From Streptomyces sp. AV19 (GTDB taxonomy: Bacteria; Actinomycetota; Actinomycetes; Streptomycetales; Streptomycetaceae): a DNA stretch of 64,000 nt. Every line of letters begins with the position of its first letter. Positions within the stretch are counted from its first letter, which is position 1. The DNA is taken from NCBI RefSeq assembly GCF_015999245.1, contig NZ_JAEAMR010000003.1:47340-111339 (forward strand), given 5' to 3'. A program made the translations under genes and the position numbers. This document shows, piece by piece, positions 44,464 to 53,515 of this stretch. Below the pieces are notes generated by a model. The model made no database searches. It saw nothing but the letters and a program-made list of their open reading frames with translations, and was not told the origin of the DNA.

Positions 44464-46121
44464 TCCTGGGATGCGAGGGCGGCGGGGAACTGCAAGCGAT
44501 GTTCGTCGTACGCTGTCTCGAGGCTGGCCGCGTCCTTGATCCACTCGTCCATGAGCGCGGCCACCCGCTGATCGCTGAAGATGATCTTAGATGGGTTGAC
44601 CTTCGGCAGTGTCTCGATTTCGCCATCGCCGTCCAGGGATCGCTTGAGATTGAGAGCGGCCGCGATGCGGCGGAGGTCACTGACGAAGTCCAGCACGGTG
44701 ACGCGCTCCTTCCCCTCGCGCAGTCGGAGGCCACGGCCGAGTTGCTGCACGAAAATACGGCGAGAGTGCGTGACTCGGGCGAAGCAGAGGATGTTGACGT
44801 CGGGAACGTCTACGCCCTCGTTGAGGATGTCGACCGATGTGAGGATGGGGACTTCACCTGAGCGGAACGCCAGAAGACGGTTCTGACGTTCCCGCTTCGA
44901 CAGGCCGGCATGGATGGCGGCGGCACCGGACCACAACGGAGAACGGCGCAGCAGATCGGCGAGGCGCTCGGTGTGTTCGATGGTGCGGCAGAAGACGATG
45001 GCGCGAGGCTCTTCTGTCTTTGCCCAAGCTGCCGCGAGTTCGTCACGAACAGCCTCGTCTCGCTGGGGGAGGAAGAGTTTGGCGTTGAGCTCAGCGAGGC
45101 CGTAGTCGTGATCGCTGGCCTCACGCACGGTATCCCAGTCGACGTCGTCGACGAACAAGCGGTAGTCGACCTGCGCGAGGTAGCCGCGCCGCATGCCTTC
45201 TTCGATGCCAAGAGTGAAGCTGGGCTGACCAAGTTGATGAGTGATGTCATGTTTGTCGCCGCGCCATGGGGTCGCTGTAACACCAAGGTGGCGAGACTCG
45301 CGCAGGATGCTGAGCAACTCGTCGTACTGACCGTCTTCACCGATGTGGTGGGCCTCGTCGATCAAGACGAAATCTGGGCGGTAGCCGAAGCGTGCGGCTC
45401 CCAAAGCTGAACTAACGGTCGCACAAGTGAGCCCGGAGAGTTCGTTGGGTCGGCTGTCTCCTGTGAGGAGGCGTGTGGGTACACCCTTGGGCAGGTGCCG
45501 CCAGAGTGCCCTTTCCAACTGTTGGACGAGGTCTTTCGCGTGAGCGACTACGAGAACCTTTCCTTCTGCGGTTCGGCGCAGATGCTCGGCGATCACCTCA
45601 CCGCCGACGACGGTCTTGCCCAGGCCGGTGGCGAGGATGAGCAGGGCGCGACCGGTCGCGTCGAGATCGGTGTTGATGGCTTCCAGGGCCCCGGTCTGGT
45701 AAGGCCGCAGGGTGACCTTTCCGAAGTGGTCAGGCAGGCGATCGAAGCTGGTGGAGAGATCAGTGCCTGCCCAGAGCATGATCTTGGGGCCGAGGCGGGC
45801 GAGGTCGTTCGATCGCCGGCGGGCCTCTGGACTGAAGCGGGTGTTGGTGACCACTACGGCGTGGTGCGCGCGGTAGTGGTCACGAGCCCGGGCGATTTCG
45901 TCTACAGCCTCGCTACCGACCGCGCCATTTCGTTTCCACTTGCATTGGAGCACCCAAGTCTCGCCCTTGAGCCGGGCCAGAATATCGCCCCCCTGGTCGC
46001 CGGAGCCATCGATGTTGGAAACATCCGTGAAGCCCAGATGCCAAAGAAGTCGTTCGATCCGACGGGGGAATTGTAGTGGCCCGACGTCTAGCAGAGAGGC
46101 GGCAGTAAGGAACCCTGACAC
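44460..46121 (-). CDS. Mrr-type nuclease fused to SF2 helicase
   Basis: A 553-residue protein. Residues about 15-95 are a restriction-endonuclease-like (Mrr_cat) domain with GDQGGDILA (Asp46) and VLQCKWK (Gln59-x-Lys61), the PD-(D/E)xK core. Residues 138-520 are an SF2 DEAH helicase: LRPYQTGALEAI, ATGLGKT (164-170), LIDEAHH (DEAH 255-258), VTATPWRGD, AIVFCRT and QQLGRGLRL. It probably translocates on and cuts foreign DNA. The GTG at 46121 with AGGTG upstream is 11 bp after the ATPase stop. It is coupled downstream to the novel-domain gene. Confidence 0.9.
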   Translation of the reverse strand: MSGFLTAASLLDVGPLQFPRRIERLLWHLGFTDVSNIDGSGDQGGDILARLKGETWVLQCKWKRNGAVGSEAVDEIARARDHYRAHHAVVVTNTRFSPEARRRSNDLARLGPKIMLWAGTDLSTSFDRLPDHFGKVTLRPYQTGALEAINTDLDATGRALLILATGLGKTVVGGEVIAEHLRRTAEGKVLVVAHAKDLVQQLERALWRHLPKGVPTRLLTGDSRPNELSGLTCATVSSALGAARFGYRPDFVLIDEAHHIGEDGQYDELLSILRESRHLGVTATPWRGDKHDITHQLGQPSFTLGIEEGMRRGYLAQVDYRLFVDDVDWDTVREASDHDYGLAELNAKLFLPQRDEAVRDELAAAWAKTEEPRAIVFCRTIEHTERLADLLRRSPLWSGAAAIHAGLSKRERQNRLLAFRSGEVPILTSVDILNEGVDVPDVNILCFARVTHSRRIFVQQLGRGLRLREGKERVTVLDFVSDLRRIAAALNLKRSLDGDGEIETLPKVNPSKIIFSDQRVAALMDEWIKDAASLETAYDEHRLQFPAALASQE

Positions 46122-46132
46122 TTGGCACCTAT

Positions 46133-48472
46133 CTACGTGTTGTCAGTAATGAGATCGCGGGAGATCAGACGGCAGCTGATGCGAATCCTGGCCAGTTCTT
46201 CCACATCGAGTCGTGGGCGGTGCTGCTCGAGCAGCGCGAGATCGCTCAAGGGGTTGAGTAGACGCTCGACGACGAGTGCTTTCGCTTCAGGGTCACTCAG
46301 GGCCACGTATCCACGCTTGAAGACACTGCCATCGAGGAAAGCCTGAGGGGATTCCTGGATGATCCGAATCAGGGCGCTGGCCGGTGTGTAGCGGATAAAT
46401 TCTCCGTTGGTGAGCGCGTCGTTCCAAGAGAACTCCCCTCCGGACTGGACCGCGAACTTGCGCTCAGCCATGGCTCGTTCGTCTTGTGTAAGCAGTAGCC
46501 AATGAATAGCGGGGTTCTCGGATACGGGCGACACCATGGACCCACGTACTTGGTCCAACAAGCGTTCTGATTCCTCTGCCATCGCGGCGGGGGTCAGTCG
46601 AGGGCTTCCAGTCTGCGATTTGAGCTGGGCGATGATTTCCGTGAGAGGCATTGAGAGGCTGTTCGCCCGCACACGCATGTACTCCGCCACCTCGACCAGG
46701 GCCAAGTCGCGGAGGTCGGCTCCGTTCTCTCTGAAGAGATGGTGTCCGGTGTCGAGGAAGACCTCCAGGCGCGGCGCACGGATCATCGACACGACAACGG
46801 GGGCGGCGCGACCATCGTTCGTGACGAGTGCGTGGCCCCGGACCGCCCATGCCGCGAGCTCGATGCGGCCGAGTTCCTCGAGGTAGTAGTCGCCAGCCAA
46901 GTCCACGAGAGCCTCGGCGTTCCCGCGGTAGCGCTGGAGCCGTTGGTCCATCGTCTCGACGGGAGCGGCTTCTTCTTCACTCGCTTCACCCGGGGCGGCG
47001 GAGGCGGCACTCTGTGGGCTCGCTGACTCCGAAGCGTCCTGGTGGTTGAGGAGATCGGAATCGAAGCCCGGTAGGATTTCGTCGCTCTCAGGTGTCGCTT
47101 CCGCCGTTACAGGGTGGTCATGCTGGTAGGCGGCGCGGTACCAGACTTCGTCGTCCTGATAGTCGCGATCGCCCTTCCTCATCAACTCAGCCCATACGAG
47201 GGCTTTGTCATGGAGCGCGTTACGGCCGTCCCCTGGAATTAGATAGTTCAATCCAGCGTCTTGGCGGCGGAATCCCGCGTAGAGCAAAGCGAGCGGACTA
47301 CGGTTTTCCGGAAGACCCAGCCGCTTGGCGATCTTCGGGCGCAGAGGGCTGACCCCGCGGATCTCACGCAACACTTGGCGCCATTCGGCGGTCTCGAACT
47401 CGAAGGCCGTCTTCTGATAGTTGGGGGCGACGTGGTCACAGTGGATCTCGCCCACGATGCGGCCCATGGGAGTCTTCGAATCGATTGGATACTCAAGTTC
47501 CGGTTCGGCGAGGCTGTCCTCGTCCTGCCAGTAGAAGACTCTCTTGTCCTTGAGTAGGATCTTTCGCCCGTTGCGAAGGAAGTCGACGCCGTAGTCAGTG
47601 CGGTGGAGGTATCGCTGAATACCGATCCATCCCCAGATCTTGCGTTCCCGGAGTTCTAGACGGTCTTGACCGCATTCCTCACAAAATTCCGCGTCGGCCG
47701 AACTCCAATAGCCGCATACCATGCACGCCTTCTTGGCGCTCAGGTGGTGTTCGATGTGTTGGACGGCGTGGATATCGACGCCTTGGCGGGTGACCGTGCG
47801 TTTCTCGTCCCACACGCAAGGAAGGCGAGGCTTCACCTTCTTGCCGTTCAGCGTGAGCAGGAACCCTTTCGCATGGAGTAGGTAGCTGTAAACCTCTCCA
47901 AGCTTTTCCCTGATCACGTTTTGTGTCTGCGGGCGGCAGAGAGTCGCGTATTGCTCCTGTTTGAGGTCGCTAATCGTGATCGTGGTGCCGTGCTCGTCCG
48001 GGCTGCTCTTGGGCACCGAGCGGTAGGGCGCTTGGTATTGGGCTGAGTCCGCGATCTTCACCAGGTCCAGGGTCACCTCGATCCAATGAGGGTCGCCAGC
48101 CCTGCTGGTGCGTACGGTGGTGCGTCGGCCAAGGCGCGCCGTGCTGATGTTGAAGCCCATGCCGAACAGGCCGAGCGATCCGTGTCGACTGTTACTCGTC
48201 CAGCCCGCGCTGATGGCGTTGGTCACGGCGTCCAAGCTCATGCCGCGCCCATTGTCCCGCACCGTAATCTCGGCGGTCGCGCGCTGCGAGTTGGCCGGCG
48301 GCAGGGAGATGGAGACAGAAGGTCGCTCGCCTGTGTCACCCGCGGCCTGGAACTCGTCGAAGGAATTGTCGATCAGCTCGGCCAGGCACTGCCAGTGCGA
48401 GAACTCGATGTCGCCGAGCACCCCGAGGATGCGGGGGTGCGGCGTGACATTGATGTACCGGTCCTGGGTCAT
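46133..48472 (-). CDS. MORC-like GHKL ATPase
   Basis: A 779-residue protein. The N-terminal GHKL (HSP90/MutL/MORC) ATPase has CLAELIDNSFDE (Glu32, Asn36), VRDNGRGM (73-78), GLFGMGFNIS (lid glycines 101-106) and HGTTITISDL. A transducer-like S5 domain follows with an inserted zinc ribbon (CMVCGYWSSADAEFCEECG, about 250-270), then long acidic and helical regions. GHKL ATPases linked to cytosine methylase, Vsr and helicase genes are known from bacterial restriction systems related to the origin of MORC proteins. The ATG at 48472 has GAAGG in front; the longer frame lacks similarity. Confidence 0.86.
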   Translation of the reverse strand: MTQDRYINVTPHPRILGVLGDIEFSHWQCLAELIDNSFDEFQAAGDTGERPSVSISLPPANSQRATAEITVRDNGRGMSLDAVTNAISAGWTSNSRHGSLGLFGMGFNISTARLGRRTTVRTSRAGDPHWIEVTLDLVKIADSAQYQAPYRSVPKSSPDEHGTTITISDLKQEQYATLCRPQTQNVIREKLGEVYSYLLHAKGFLLTLNGKKVKPRLPCVWDEKRTVTRQGVDIHAVQHIEHHLSAKKACMVCGYWSSADAEFCEECGQDRLELRERKIWGWIGIQRYLHRTDYGVDFLRNGRKILLKDKRVFYWQDEDSLAEPELEYPIDSKTPMGRIVGEIHCDHVAPNYQKTAFEFETAEWRQVLREIRGVSPLRPKIAKRLGLPENRSPLALLYAGFRRQDAGLNYLIPGDGRNALHDKALVWAELMRKGDRDYQDDEVWYRAAYQHDHPVTAEATPESDEILPGFDSDLLNHQDASESASPQSAASAAPGEASEEEAAPVETMDQRLQRYRGNAEALVDLAGDYYLEELGRIELAAWAVRGHALVTNDGRAAPVVVSMIRAPRLEVFLDTGHHLFRENGADLRDLALVEVAEYMRVRANSLSMPLTEIIAQLKSQTGSPRLTPAAMAEESERLLDQVRGSMVSPVSENPAIHWLLLTQDERAMAERKFAVQSGGEFSWNDALTNGEFIRYTPASALIRIIQESPQAFLDGSVFKRGYVALSDPEAKALVVERLLNPLSDLALLEQHRPRLDVEELARIRISCRLISRDLITDNT

Positions 48473-48689
48473 GGCCAACCTTCGTCCGTGTCTCGAACCT
48501 GCTCCCAACGGGCGGATTCCAGATCTGACCCGCCAGCGGCACGGCGGACATGGCTGGCCCTGGCCGGGCGTGCGTGCTGATCCTTCGCCCCCCCTGGGGC
48601 AACCCTAGTAGGTGGCACGGGCGCACGGGGCACGAAGATCATGGTCTCTGCACTCGATGACGGGATCACCCCTTATGTCCGACTACTCC

Positions 48690-49472
48690 TCAGGTCCGGT
48701 GGGCGGTACCCCGTACGGTGGCGATGACGCGCTGAGCCACGTCTCCGGGGGCCTCGTGTTCCCAAGCGCGGATGACGGTCCAGCCCGCTTCTTCGAGGAG
48801 CCGCGTGGTCTCGATGTCCCGCCGCTGGTTGTTCTGGAACTTCTCGTTCCAGAACTCGGTGTTCCTGGTGGCTGGCCGATGATGTTCGGGACAGACGTGC
48901 CAGAAGCAGCCATCGACGAAGACCACCACCTTTTGTTTGGGGAAGACGACATCCCCACTGCGGCGAAGCCCCTTGATCGGGCGTGCGTTCACGCGGTAGC
49001 GCAGACCCTCCCTATGCAGCAACGACCGCAACAGCATCTCCGGCTTGGTGTCCCTGCCTCTATTGCCTCGCATGGACGCGCGTACGGCCGGGGACGACGC
49101 CTTCGATCCCTTGGGCAGGGTTTCCTCCGCTAGCAGCCCCATGGCTCGAGCGCGCTCCCAGGCCGCGGCCAGATTGGCCGCGCGGGTAGCGTGTTCGACC
49201 TCGCCCAAGTAGACCTCTGGGGACTTGCTCCCGTCGCCCCAGCGCAACGTGGCCCGGATCCGCCGGGTCTTGGCGTAGAGCCTCAATGAGACAGAGGCAT
49301 GCGCGAACCGTCCATCTCCGAGATCGACCAGACGCTGATGGCTGCCGCCGGCCGCCCGGTCTTGCTCAGCGGATTGGGCCGCGCGTGTCCTTCCCGGCCT
49401 TCCTTTCCACGCTCGGTCGGGAGGCGTTTTGTCGTTCCAGGGGTTCTGGGGCGACTTCGCCGTGCCGCTCAT
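48690..49472 (-). CDS. Vsr-family (very short patch repair-like) endonuclease with N-terminal extension
   Basis: A 260-residue protein. Residues about 131-260 are a complete Vsr fold: RGNRGRDTKPEMLLRSLLH, SGDVVFPKQKVVVFVDGCFWH (Asp174, FWH 190-192), CPEHH zinc ligands, TEFWNEKFQNNQRRD and AGWTVIRAWEHE. The 130-residue N-terminal extension, with a beta-rich GRFAHASVSLRLYAKTRRIRATLRW part, is not in classic Vsr. In an operon with a cytosine methylase it may act as the restriction nuclease rather than as T-G mismatch repair. Its start overlaps the methylase stop by 4 bp (ATGA). Confidence 0.88.
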   Translation of the reverse strand: MSGTAKSPQNPWNDKTPPDRAWKGRPGRTRAAQSAEQDRAAGGSHQRLVDLGDGRFAHASVSLRLYAKTRRIRATLRWGDGSKSPEVYLGEVEHATRAANLAAAWERARAMGLLAEETLPKGSKASSPAVRASMRGNRGRDTKPEMLLRSLLHREGLRYRVNARPIKGLRRSGDVVFPKQKVVVFVDGCFWHVCPEHHRPATRNTEFWNEKFQNNQRRDIETTRLLEEAGWTVIRAWEHEAPGDVAQRVIATVRGTAHRT

Positions 49473-50779
49473 GAACCTCCTTCCGCCCTGTCGAGAGCCG
49501 CCGCTACGGCGTTGGCGAACACGGCTCCCAGCTTGACCGGGACCGCGTTACCGAGCTGCCGCATCTTCTCTCCTCGAGGGCCTTCCAGCTTCCAGCTGTC
49601 GGGAAAGGTCATGACGCGGGCGGTTTCCCGCACGGTCATGTAGCGGTGCTTGTACGTCCAGCCCGTGGGGGATTGGGGATCGCGATACCGCTCGTCGGTC
49701 AACATCACGGACTCGCCACCCGGCACACCGTGCACTCCCGCCTTGACGGTCTTCGCCGGACGATCCAGCGCGTTGGGGGTATGGCCCTTGTAGATGCGGG
49801 CACCGGGCCAACCGATGTGGTCGGTAACTCCCCCCGCTCGGTACTCTTTGCGGTCCAGCCTGTCCCACGGGATCTTCGGAAGGGATTTGCCTTCGTTCTC
49901 ATCGATGCCGGCGATCGCGTCGCGGAATGTCCGCCATGGCTGGAACTTCGGGTCTACTTCCAGCTTCTCCTTGGGAAGCCCCGCCATGACTTGATCGCGT
50001 ACATCGCTGGGGACTGTGGGGTGGCGCCCCCAGTAAGAGTTGTCGATCATGGAGTTGATCAGTGCGTGCTCGTGATGCGTGGGCAACACGTCGTTCTTGA
50101 ACCGCTCGATATCGACCCCGAGGTCGGCGCGGAAGGCGACGATGATTATGCGGTGCCTGATCTGGGGGACGCCGTAGTCCGCCGCGTTGACCCTCGTCAT
50201 CACGACTTCGTAGCGTGTGGATGGATCAGAAGCGGGCTTCTCCCGCGCTACCCGCAGGTAGGCGTCGTGCTCCTGCCAGGTGGCGTCCGGGTCACGCAAC
50301 TCGAACGGCATCTCCATCTCACGCAGGATGTAGTCCAGGTACGGCTTGAATGAGGGGCGCGTGAGCCCCTTGACGTTCTCGCAGATAACGGCCTTGGGCT
50401 GGATCTGGCGCATCGCCTTGAACATCTGCGGGAACATGTTCCGCTTGTCCTCGTCCCCCTTCGCGACGCCGCCGAGGCTGAACGGCTGACATGGTGGGCC
50501 GCCGGCGAGCACGTCGACCTTGCCGTGCAGGTAGCGCATGTCGAGGTCCTGTACGTCGCCCTCCACGAGGGGCCAGGGCTCCCCCGGTTCGGGGATCGCT
50601 TCGCTGTCGCCCCGCGGCTTCGCGCCGTTGGCCTGCAAGGTCTGGCAGGCACGCTTCGCGAATTCGTTGAACAGCAGTGGCCGGAAGCCCGCGCTGTGGA
50701 CGGCCATCGCCAAGCCGCCCGCGCCAGCGAACAGCTCAACACCGGTACGACTTTTTGACTCTTCCCGCAGCTCAGACAT
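49469..50779 (-). CDS. dcm: DNA (cytosine-5) methyltransferase
   Basis: A 436-residue C5-cytosine methyltransferase: motif I ELFAGAGGLAMA (17-22), motif IV GGPPCQPFS (catalytic Cys97), motif VI ICENVKG (ENV 134-136), motif VIII RHRIIIVAF and motifs IX-X RETARVMTFPDSW and QLGNAVPVKL. It protects host DNA at a sequence set by its target-recognition region (about residues 235-340), which cannot be read off. It is the first gene of the six-gene operon. No ribosome site precedes the ATG and a -10-like TATGCT lies 12 bases upstream, so the mRNA may be leaderless. Confidence 0.95.
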   Translation of the reverse strand: MSELREESKSRTGVELFAGAGGLAMAVHSAGFRPLLFNEFAKRACQTLQANGAKPRGDSEAIPEPGEPWPLVEGDVQDLDMRYLHGKVDVLAGGPPCQPFSLGGVAKGDEDKRNMFPQMFKAMRQIQPKAVICENVKGLTRPSFKPYLDYILREMEMPFELRDPDATWQEHDAYLRVAREKPASDPSTRYEVVMTRVNAADYGVPQIRHRIIIVAFRADLGVDIERFKNDVLPTHHEHALINSMIDNSYWGRHPTVPSDVRDQVMAGLPKEKLEVDPKFQPWRTFRDAIAGIDENEGKSLPKIPWDRLDRKEYRAGGVTDHIGWPGARIYKGHTPNALDRPAKTVKAGVHGVPGGESVMLTDERYRDPQSPTGWTYKHRYMTVRETARVMTFPDSWKLEGPRGEKMRQLGNAVPVKLGAVFANAVAAALDRAEGGS

Positions 50780-50785
50780 TGTGAA

Positions 50786-50822
50786 AGCATACCGCGGAAA
50801 TCGCGATCATCAAGCCTTGATG
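50786..50822 (-). promoter_or_regulatory. Promoter with overlapping palindrome for the methylase-led operon
   Basis: On the minus strand, TTGATG (50813-50808) and TATGCT (50791-50786) are 16 bp apart, and transcription would begin at or next to the methylase ATG. A perfect palindrome CATCAAGCCTTGATG (50808-50822) covers the -35 box and could be an operator. Confidence 0.55.
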
Positions 50823-51316
50823 GGGGAGAAGGTTCCTTTGATCTATGGGTGACTCGGGATGGTTCAGGTGGCGTACGCCTTGACCTGCACTTCGATCCCG
50901 TACGGCAGCTGAGGCGAGGCGCCGCCGCAGAGCGCGATGATCCCGTTGTCCTGGTGCTGCGGCACCCCACCCAAGGCGGCATCATGTCCAGCGCGCCGTC
51001 GGGGCACCCCGCGGGCCAGAAGGCGCGGACCGCACTCACCCCCGTCCCGCCTCGGTGTTAAGCCAGTGGCAGGAAGGGATGCACGAAAAGCTCGCCCTCG
51101 ACACTCCCCGCTAAGATCAAAGTCGACTCTGGGACTGGCACGGTGAACCGATCCCATACCTGTTCGGGACGAACCCCTGGGCAGCCTCCCTGTCGTACTC
51201 GCCTCCAGCCGCCTTGCTCGGCGCCGGCGCCGCCAATCTCCAGACCTGCGGCCGACTGATCAACTACGACGGGCCCTGGGACCTTCAAGCCGGTGCTGGG
51301 CGAACTTCGGTGGCGG
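50823..51316. other. Region without an intact gene between the defence operon and the phage-like arm
   Basis: No intact gene seen. A minus-strand open frame at 50864-51157 has a protein-like end (NGIIALCGGASPQLPYG) but an implausible Arg-rich start, so it may be a decayed gene. A helicase-like remnant on the plus strand is listed separately. Confidence 0.45.
51121..51300 (+). pseudogene. Remnant of an SF2/SNF2-type helicase C-terminal domain
   Basis: In frame with 51121 the plus strand reads GAGAANLQTCGRLINYDGPWD, close to helicase motif V (..G.NLQ....LINYD.PW.P) of SNF2/SF2 enzymes. Motif VI does not follow, a stop lies at 51112 and another frame takes over near 51340. No start codon. It is probably debris of an earlier cargo gene. 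Confidence 0.45.
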
Positions 51317-51787
51317 TCACCAGCGGTCCGCCGGGTAGACGGTGACGGTTGCGCGCTCCGCGTACGGGGACCGTGGCCGGTCGGCGGCCTCCCGCTCGGC
51401 AGCGCGCTGCTCCTCGAATGCGGCGGCCCGCTCCCTGCACTGTTTGCGCCAGGCGGCGGCGCGGCGCTCCATCTCCCATTGGGCTCGGCGCTGCCGCGTG
51501 TTGTAGGTCGGGCCTTCCGGCGCAGCGGCCGGTGGAGGCGTGGGCGGAGGTTCGGGCATCGGTGGCTGCCCCCGCATGCCGGACTCCTGCCACCGGTGGC
51601 ACGCCTCCTCGTGCCGGCGGCGCCGTGCCACCAAGACGAGCTGTTGGTCCCGCGCAGACGGTGCGCGCAGGAACAGGACGGACTCGGCCTTCGGCGGGGG
51701 CAGGAGGTCACGCACCCGTGCGACCGCCTGCGTGGCCTTGTCGATCTGGGCGATGGCAGCCTGCGCGGCCTGCTGACGACGACCCAT
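51317..51787 (-). CDS. Hypothetical coiled-coil protein
   Basis: A 156-residue, highly charged protein: N-terminal helix (QQAAQAAIAQIDKATQAVARVRDLL), a Pro-rich centre (PPMPEPPPTPPPAAAPEG) and an Arg/Glu-rich C-terminal coiled coil (QRRAQWEMERRAAAWRKQCRERAAAFEEQ). No family recognised. A GGGGG-rich ribosome site precedes the ATG. It is the last gene of the right-arm transcription unit. Confidence 0.55.
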   Translation of the reverse strand: MGRRQQAAQAAIAQIDKATQAVARVRDLLPPPKAESVLFLRAPSARDQQLVLVARRRRHEEACHRWQESGMRGQPPMPEPPPTPPPAAAPEGPTYNTRQRRAQWEMERRAAAWRKQCRERAAAFEEQRAAEREAADRPRSPYAERATVTVYPADRW

Positions 51788-51912
51788 CCCGGGCCCCCTT
51801 TCGGCACTTCAAAGAAAGTACGCAGCCGACGAATCGGACACGCGTACATCACTGCTTAAGATTCCACGGCACGCTGCTGACCTGCGTAAACGGGGGCGGG
51901 GCCGCACTGCTC

Positions 51913-53499
51913 TCAGGCGGGCTTGCAGATGCCTTGGGTGACCTCGCACTGGGTGCACCACCAGTACTCCTGGTACGAGCCTTCGCCCTGCACGGGGATC
52001 GTGCCGCAGTGCCGGCACGCGGGCGCGGGAGCGAACGCGACCGGGGCCTTTTGGGCGGCCTTTAGCGCGGTCTTTAGATCGCTGATGATCCCGTTGCGAG
52101 CGCGGTTGTACGCGACAGGATCGGTTGCCTTGTCCTCAAGCGCGTGGGTGAAGAGGTCCGCCGTGATGGCCTTCTTCAGCGCGGAGGACTCCTCTCGTCG
52201 GCCTTTCAGCGTCGCCAGAGGTGGGTCTGGGACGATCTCGGCTTCCTGGATGCCGTCCTCGCTTTGCCCGTCCGTGTTCTGTGTGGTGCCGGTCGTCTGC
52301 CGCTCCTGGCCGTCGTCGCCGTAGCGGGCGATCCGGGCCTGCTTGATGGCGGCGGCGGTGAGCTTGGCCTTCTTCTCGGCACATTCGGCGACGACGTCAG
52401 CGAGGAAGCGGCGGGTCTCGTCCTCGCCTTGATCACGCAGCACGGGGGCCGTCTCGATGGCCTGCTGGCGGTTCAGCAGCACAGGCTTCGAGGGGGTGTC
52501 TGGAATTCCGGACACCACTTCGGCGCCGTCGTCGTTCCTCTGGACAGGCAGGGCCGCGTCCTGCCCGGCTGAAGCTTCAACTTCCGTCCGCTGCCGTGTA
52601 TTTGGGATTCCAGACATCGCGACCACCATGACCGGGGCCGCCTTCATGATCTCGTAGTAGGTCGGCCGTTTCAGCCCCCATCGCTTCTCGGCATAGTCCT
52701 CGATGGTGCCGTACTGCTCGGCATGCAATTTCTCGGAGGCGATCCCGCGCATGGCGGCCGAGACCTCGACATCGAAGCGAATCCTCGCCGCCTGGATGGT
52801 CTCCTCCGCCCTGCCCTGGGCCGCGGCGATGGCGGCTTCGTACGCGGCCAGACGCTCGGCCGAGTCGGTCGCCTCGATCTGGGCCGGGTCGATCGGCTGC
52901 GGCGCGAAGAAGCCAGCAACGGCGCGGGGCCGCTGTTCGTGCTCGCGTCGGTTCCTCACCGCCAGGTGCCCGCGCCGGGAGGTGTTGAGTGGATCGGCCC
53001 GGTTCTCCTCGGCCGCCTTAGCCGGTGTTACCTGATCTCCTTGCAAGGATGGTGGTAATCGCTGGGTGGTGAGCGGTGGCCAGCATGCGCATCGCGGCCA
53101 GTATGCCCAGCGCTCTGGCCACCTGTCAGTCGCGTCCGGCGCCCTGGGGCGCGTGTCGCCGCGCTGGTCTCCTGCCCCGTACGCCCGCCGCGCCCGGCGC
53201 CGCAGCCCGAGGGCGGTCTCGTCGTCCAGCCCGAGCTGTTCGCTGAGCCGGAGACAGTCCAGCCGTCCCTGTTCGCGGTCTGAGCCTGCGAAACATGCGA
53301 ATTCTGCGAAATAAGTCCCGTGTAAGCCTGTGACCTGGGCAAACAAGGCCGGGACTCTTCGCTGAGGGCGCGAAAGAACCCGCGAAGAATGTCTGGGCGG
53401 CCGAGTGCTGCGCGGAAAGCGCGGGAAGCGCGGTAAAGGCAGCACGCCCGCTGTGACCTGGGACTTCGTGCCGGTGTTTCCGCGCGTCTTCCCACGCAC
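51913..53499 (-). CDS. ParB/KorB-like helix-turn-helix protein with C-terminal zinc ribbon
   Basis: A protein of up to 528 residues. The reliable part starts around TPAKAAEENRADPLN (about 53035). It has a coiled-coil segment, then GTIEDYAEKRWGLKRPTYYEIM, the helix-turn-helix type seen in plasmid and phage ParB/KorB-like proteins, a helical middle, and a C-terminal four-cysteine zinc ribbon (CRHCG...CTQC). The 5' end is doubtful: the listed GTG at 53499 would put three tandem repeats (53287-53311) inside the coding region, and the stretch SEQLGLDDETALGLRRRARRA looks like a separate short domain. Likely a DNA-binding regulator of the element. Confidence 0.6.
   Translation of the reverse strand: MRGKTRGNTGTKSQVTAGVLPLPRFPRFPRSTRPPRHSSRVLSRPQRRVPALFAQVTGLHGTYFAEFACFAGSDREQGRLDCLRLSEQLGLDDETALGLRRRARRAYGAGDQRGDTRPRAPDATDRWPERWAYWPRCACWPPLTTQRLPPSLQGDQVTPAKAAEENRADPLNTSRRGHLAVRNRREHEQRPRAVAGFFAPQPIDPAQIEATDSAERLAAYEAAIAAAQGRAEETIQAARIRFDVEVSAAMRGIASEKLHAEQYGTIEDYAEKRWGLKRPTYYEIMKAAPVMVVAMSGIPNTRQRTEVEASAGQDAALPVQRNDDGAEVVSGIPDTPSKPVLLNRQQAIETAPVLRDQGEDETRRFLADVVAECAEKKAKLTAAAIKQARIARYGDDGQERQTTGTTQNTDGQSEDGIQEAEIVPDPPLATLKGRREESSALKKAITADLFTHALEDKATDPVAYNRARNGIISDLKTALKAAQKAPVAFAPAPACRHCGTIPVQGEGSYQEYWWCTQCEVTQGICKPA
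53287..53311. repeat. Three tandem TGCGAA(A/T) iteron-like repeats
   Basis: TGCGAAA (53287), TGCGAAT (53296) and TGCGAAA (53305) recur every 9 bp in an AT-rich patch. Regular spacing near one helical turn suggests cooperative protein binding, perhaps by the adjacent helix-turn-helix protein. Confidence 0.5.
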
Positions 53500-53515
53500 T
53501 TACCGAGCGCCCTGG

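Noticed and set aside
42231..50779. DISARM, BREX or Druantia system
   Set aside because: No DUF1998 (DrmB), PLD (DrmC), PglZ or DruE-type gene; the set fits MORC/Vsr-type restriction better.
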